This document shows positions 61,736-64,000 of a stretch of 64,000 nucleotides of DNA, piece by piece. This DNA is from UBA2638 sp046293135 (GTDB lineage Bacteria > Pseudomonadota > Alphaproteobacteria > Micavibrionales > Micavibrionaceae). The notes below the pieces were generated by a model. It saw only the letters and a list, made by a program, of their open reading frames with translations. It did not search any database and was not told where the DNA came from. The translations under genes and the position numbers were made by a program. The stretch lies in contig JBKBPR010000002.1 in NCBI GenBank assembly GCA_046293135.1, forward strand, positions 124,001 to 188,000. Reading direction: 5' to 3'. Numbering within the stretch: position 1 is the first letter of the stretch; each line of letters opens with the position of its first letter.

Positions 61736-62431
61736 ATGAAACCAGTTTTATCCATTGCCCTTGCCGCCCGATTTACGCGCCGCACCATCACCCTGCCAAT
61801 TCTCAGCTTGAGCATTTTGGCTATCAGCCTGTTTGCGATGCCCGCGTATTCCAGCGGCGATAGCGAAATGAACACAGCCGCAATTGACCCTGTAAAAATC
61901 AAAAATATTGAATCTTATTTGAATACGCTCAGTACAGCGCGAGCGCGGTTTGTGCAAACCACCCATAGCGGGACGCAGCTTGTCGGCACGTTTTACCTCG
62001 ACCGCCCCGGAAAATTGCGATTTGAATACGACCAGCCGATTGAAGATTTTGTCGTCGCCGATGGCACATTCATTTATTTTTACGATGCTGAAGCACGCGA
62101 ACAAACCAACGCCCCGATCGGCCAGACCTTGGCGGATTTTATCTTGCGCCGCCAGCTTAGCTTTGACCGCGATCTAAGCGTTGTGCGCTATGATGATCGC
62201 CACGGGCTTATTCAAGTTGAGGTTGTGCAAACCGCAGATCCCGGGGCGGGGAGTTTAACGCTCGGCTTTGAGCCTGAGCCGCTACAACTTAAGAAATGGC
62301 GGATTGTCGATGCGCAGGACATGATCACTGAAGTCGAGTTATTCTATCTAAAAAAAGATGTCTCACATCCTTCGGGCTTATTTGTTTATCGTGACCCCGC
62401 CCACGGGACGGAGCGCCGTCTGAACCGATGA
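61736..62431 (+). CDS. lolA: Outer-membrane lipoprotein carrier protein LolA
   Basis: A 231-residue LolA homologue that carries lipoproteins across the periplasm from LolCDE. A signal peptide (about 1-40, with a longer than usual n-region) precedes the domain: IESYLNTLSTARARFVQT, then GTFYLDRPGKLRFEYDQP, the family's hydrophobic-cavity segment, and FVVADGTFIYFYD. A TATAAT (61713-61718) lies 18 bases before the ATG but has no good -35. It overlaps recR by four bases. The ftsK, lolA order is common in alphaproteobacteria. Confidence 0.94.
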   Translation: MKPVLSIALAARFTRRTITLPILSLSILAISLFAMPAYSSGDSEMNTAAIDPVKIKNIESYLNTLSTARARFVQTTHSGTQLVGTFYLDRPGKLRFEYDQPIEDFVVADGTFIYFYDAEAREQTNAPIGQTLADFILRRQLSFDRDLSVVRYDDRHGLIQVEVVQTADPGAGSLTLGFEPEPLQLKKWRIVDAQDMITEVELFYLKKDVSHPSGLFVYRDPAHGTERRLNR

Positions 62432-63126
62432 GTTTCGAGCCGCCTTCATCGCAAAAATATGATTATAGCGCGGCATCAGCCGATTCCCGTAGCGCAGGAA
62501 CGCGGCAAGAGCAAAACCCGCTTGATACGCTGATCAAGCAACTCGCCAATCTGCCCGGATTGGGCAGCCGCTCGGCGCGCAGAATTGCGCTGCATTTATT
62601 ACAACGCCGTGAAACCGCCATGTTGCCACTCGCCCATGCGGTGCAAGATGCCGCCGAAAAGGTGAAAACCTGTAGCGAATGCGGCAATCTCGATCTCAAC
62701 TCCCCGTGCCGAATCTGTTCCGATTCCCGCCGCGAGCATGGCCGCATTTGCGTCGTCGCGCAGGTCAGCGATCTCTGGGCGATTGAACGGACGGGGGCGT
62801 TTAAGGGCGTTTATTATGTTCTAGGCGGCTTATTATCAGCTCTGGACGGCATCGGCCCAGAAGATTTGCGCCTTTCGGGGCTGCTGTCCCATGTGCAATC
62901 ACGCCCGCTGGAGGAAATTATCCTCGCCCTCAGCGCAACAGTGGATGGGCAATCAACAGCGCATTATATCACCGATAAGCTAAACGCCCTGATCAGCGCA
63001 GGCTCAGCGCCGCCAGCGCTACAAATCACAAGGCTCGCCCATGGCGTTCCAGTCGGGGGGGAGCTGGATTATCTGGATGACGGCACAATTACCACCGCCC
63101 TGAAATCCCGCTCCAGCACCGCTTAG
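62428..63126 (+). CDS. recR: Recombination protein RecR
   Basis: A 232-residue recombination mediator that loads RecA with RecF/RecO. The helix-hairpin-helix segment LANLPGLGSRSARRIALHLL (about 39-58), the zinc C4 motif CSECGNLDLNSPCRIC (about 78-93) and a Toprim domain with YYVLGGLLSALDGIGPEDL are all present. The first 30 residues are an extra Ser/Tyr/Arg-rich extension relative to the usual 200-residue protein. Its ATG overlaps the lolA TGA (ATGA), so translation is coupled. Confidence 0.95.
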   Translation: MSFEPPSSQKYDYSAASADSRSAGTRQEQNPLDTLIKQLANLPGLGSRSARRIALHLLQRRETAMLPLAHAVQDAAEKVKTCSECGNLDLNSPCRICSDSRREHGRICVVAQVSDLWAIERTGAFKGVYYVLGGLLSALDGIGPEDLRLSGLLSHVQSRPLEEIILALSATVDGQSTAHYITDKLNALISAGSAPPALQITRLAHGVPVGGELDYLDDGTITTALKSRSSTA

Positions 63127-63151
63127 TTTAATTTGGTTTAATAATATCCGT

Positions 63152-63493
63152 TTACTCTTTTTCGGAGAGATAAACCTCCCCGTCATCGCCGTCATCATCG
63201 GCCTTGATTACCGCGATATGCGAATATTGCACGCCCGACGCGCCCGCAATGGCGAAATCATAATAAACACCGTCGGGGAAATAATGATCTTCGTCGCTGG
63301 CATTGACTTCGACATCGCCCATGCGAATGAACACCGGAACGGTTGCATAGATGCTGACGATCTTGGTTTTCGGATCGAATGCCGCGGCATTGCGCTCGGA
63401 TGTGTCGGTTGCCTCAATCATATGCGCGCCGTTTTTGCGCAATCTCAAGGCCGGAATCGGGTTATGGTTGTGGTCGAGGGGAAAAGCTGTCAT
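63152..63493 (-). CDS. Hypothetical acidic protein
   Basis: A 113-residue protein that I do not recognise. A His/Asn-rich start (LDHNHNPIPALRLRKNGAHMIE) precedes a beta-rich middle (VSIYATVPVFIRMGDVEV) and a highly acidic C-terminus with consecutive aspartates. It lacks signal and membrane segments. Some phage-related small proteins look alike, but nothing phage-like is nearby. It is convergent with recR. Confidence 0.6.
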   Translation of the reverse strand: MTAFPLDHNHNPIPALRLRKNGAHMIEATDTSERNAAAFDPKTKIVSIYATVPVFIRMGDVEVNASDEDHYFPDGVYYDFAIAGASGVQYSHIAVIKADDDGDDGEVYLSEKE

Positions 63494-63695
63494 GGCTTGG
63501 GTTTCCTTTTCATTGTCGTTGGTTATAGGGTTTTAGTTATGGATTTTGGGCTTCGCTTTGCGGGCACAAAAAATCCCTCAAAGCCGCGCTTGTAAGGGAG
63601 TTAGACCAAATAGGCTGCGGACGGAATCCGCCCGCTATTCTTCTGAAACTAGCATAAATACAAAATGCTGTAAAGGAATTTATTCACACACAATA

Positions 63696-64000
63696 TCAAT
63701 GATACAGCCGATAGGTTTTGCGTCCAGTCGGGCGGGTGACGGCTTCCAGCGCGGCGAGCGCGGCAAAAAAGACGAGCCAGAGCGCGGGGCTGGCGGCTGC
63801 TGTAACAAAGCCCATCACAACAATCATAGCGCCGCCCAAAAACGCCAAAATCAAACGATTATCAAAGCTTTCACGGTTTCGCTGCGCCGTCTTGCGCAGC
63901 GCCGCCCAAAAGCGCCGCAAAAACAAAACGAGGAAATAAACCAGCAGCGCGGCGATCACAAGAAATTGCTGGGTTAACGGGTATAACGCCGCAAGGCCAA
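63696..64000 (-). CDS. Hypothetical membrane protein (right edge cut)
   Basis: This frame has a stop at 63696 and runs open through the right edge: before the GTG at 63959 the reading continues as LAALYPLTQQFL, so the true start is outside the window. The visible part has one helix at the beginning (VIAALLVYFLVLFLRRF), a polar loop (RKTAQRNRESFDNR) and two hydrophobic segments, ending in a basic tail (RPTGRKTYRLYH). No family is recognised. Confidence 0.6.
   Translation of the reverse strand, partial: GLAALYPLTQQFLVIAALLVYFLVLFLRRFWAALRKTAQRNRESFDNRLILAFLGGAMIVVMGFVTAAASPALWLVFFAALAALEAVTRPTGRKTYRLYH

Noticed and set aside
1..64000. tRNA, rRNA or CRISPR features
   Set aside because: I scanned the intergenic gaps for TTCGA-type T-loops with matching acceptor stems and for regularly spaced repeats and saw none; a covariance-model search would be needed to exclude them fully.

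Overview
This window looks like chromosomal DNA of a free-living or predatory alphaproteobacterium. The evidence is the cytochrome oxidase subunit III - DUF983 - SURF1 order, an IalB-family protein, acetoacetyl-CoA synthetase, SURF1, MlaA/MlaC, LptF/LptG, and ftsK followed by lolA-recR. A Micavibrio- or Rhodospirillales-like origin is my inference; no rRNA or other direct marker is present. GC is moderate. I see no tRNA, rRNA, CRISPR array, transposase, integrase or phage module.

Layout. 1-1.9 kb: end of the aa3 oxidase locus (ctaE 3' end, terminator, DUF983, SURF1). 2.0-9.7 kb: a minus-strand run with an M23 peptidoglycan peptidase, a small membrane protein, an IalB-like protein, a SpoU RNA methyltransferase, an aminotransferase and acetoacetyl-CoA synthetase. 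10-12.9 kb: a DsbD/ScsB-type reductase with a secreted redoxin and a strong terminator. 13-19.3 kb: a PAS histidine kinase, an SDR protein, a GST, a cytochrome b561-YceI fusion, and a second YceI gene broken by a one-base frameshift. 19.4-28.2 kb: housekeeping genes (uppP, rsmD, rluB-like, tadA, purD, putA, xseA). 28.3-33.4 kb: a small Ter-type stress group (TerD, Ca2+/cation antiporter, TerA-like) with Tag and a DUF3137 protein nearby. 33.5-37.9 kb: pirin, asnB, ettA.

37.9-48.5 kb is the most unusual part. Three consecutive genes encode giant (905-999 aa) polytopic membrane proteins of the DotA/TraY family, the membrane component of type IVB (Dot/Icm, Tra of IncI) secretion/conjugation systems. 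They are mutual paralogues on one strand with 39- and 50-base gaps. No other Dot/Icm/Tra gene is in the window. A putative HExxH metallopeptidase is transcribed divergently from them, and a mosaic of short intergenic repeats follows them. This is the best candidate for an undescribed system.

48.5-57.3 kb: envelope lipid transport (mlaC, mlaA, lptG, lptF), then pepA with a short upstream ORF, a KamA-like radical SAM protein, a membrane-anchored cytochrome c and pheA. 57.4-64 kb: a small protein made of two 56-residue repeats, ftsK, lolA-recR, and a few unknown genes. The last gene runs off the right edge.

Working links: the oxidase subunit, SURF1, cytochrome c and b561 serve respiration; DsbD with the redoxin serves periplasmic thiol reduction; Lpt, Mla and Lol serve outer-membrane building; RsmD, RluB, TadA, TrmH-like and EttA serve translation. 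All function calls come from reading motifs by eye; no database search was run.
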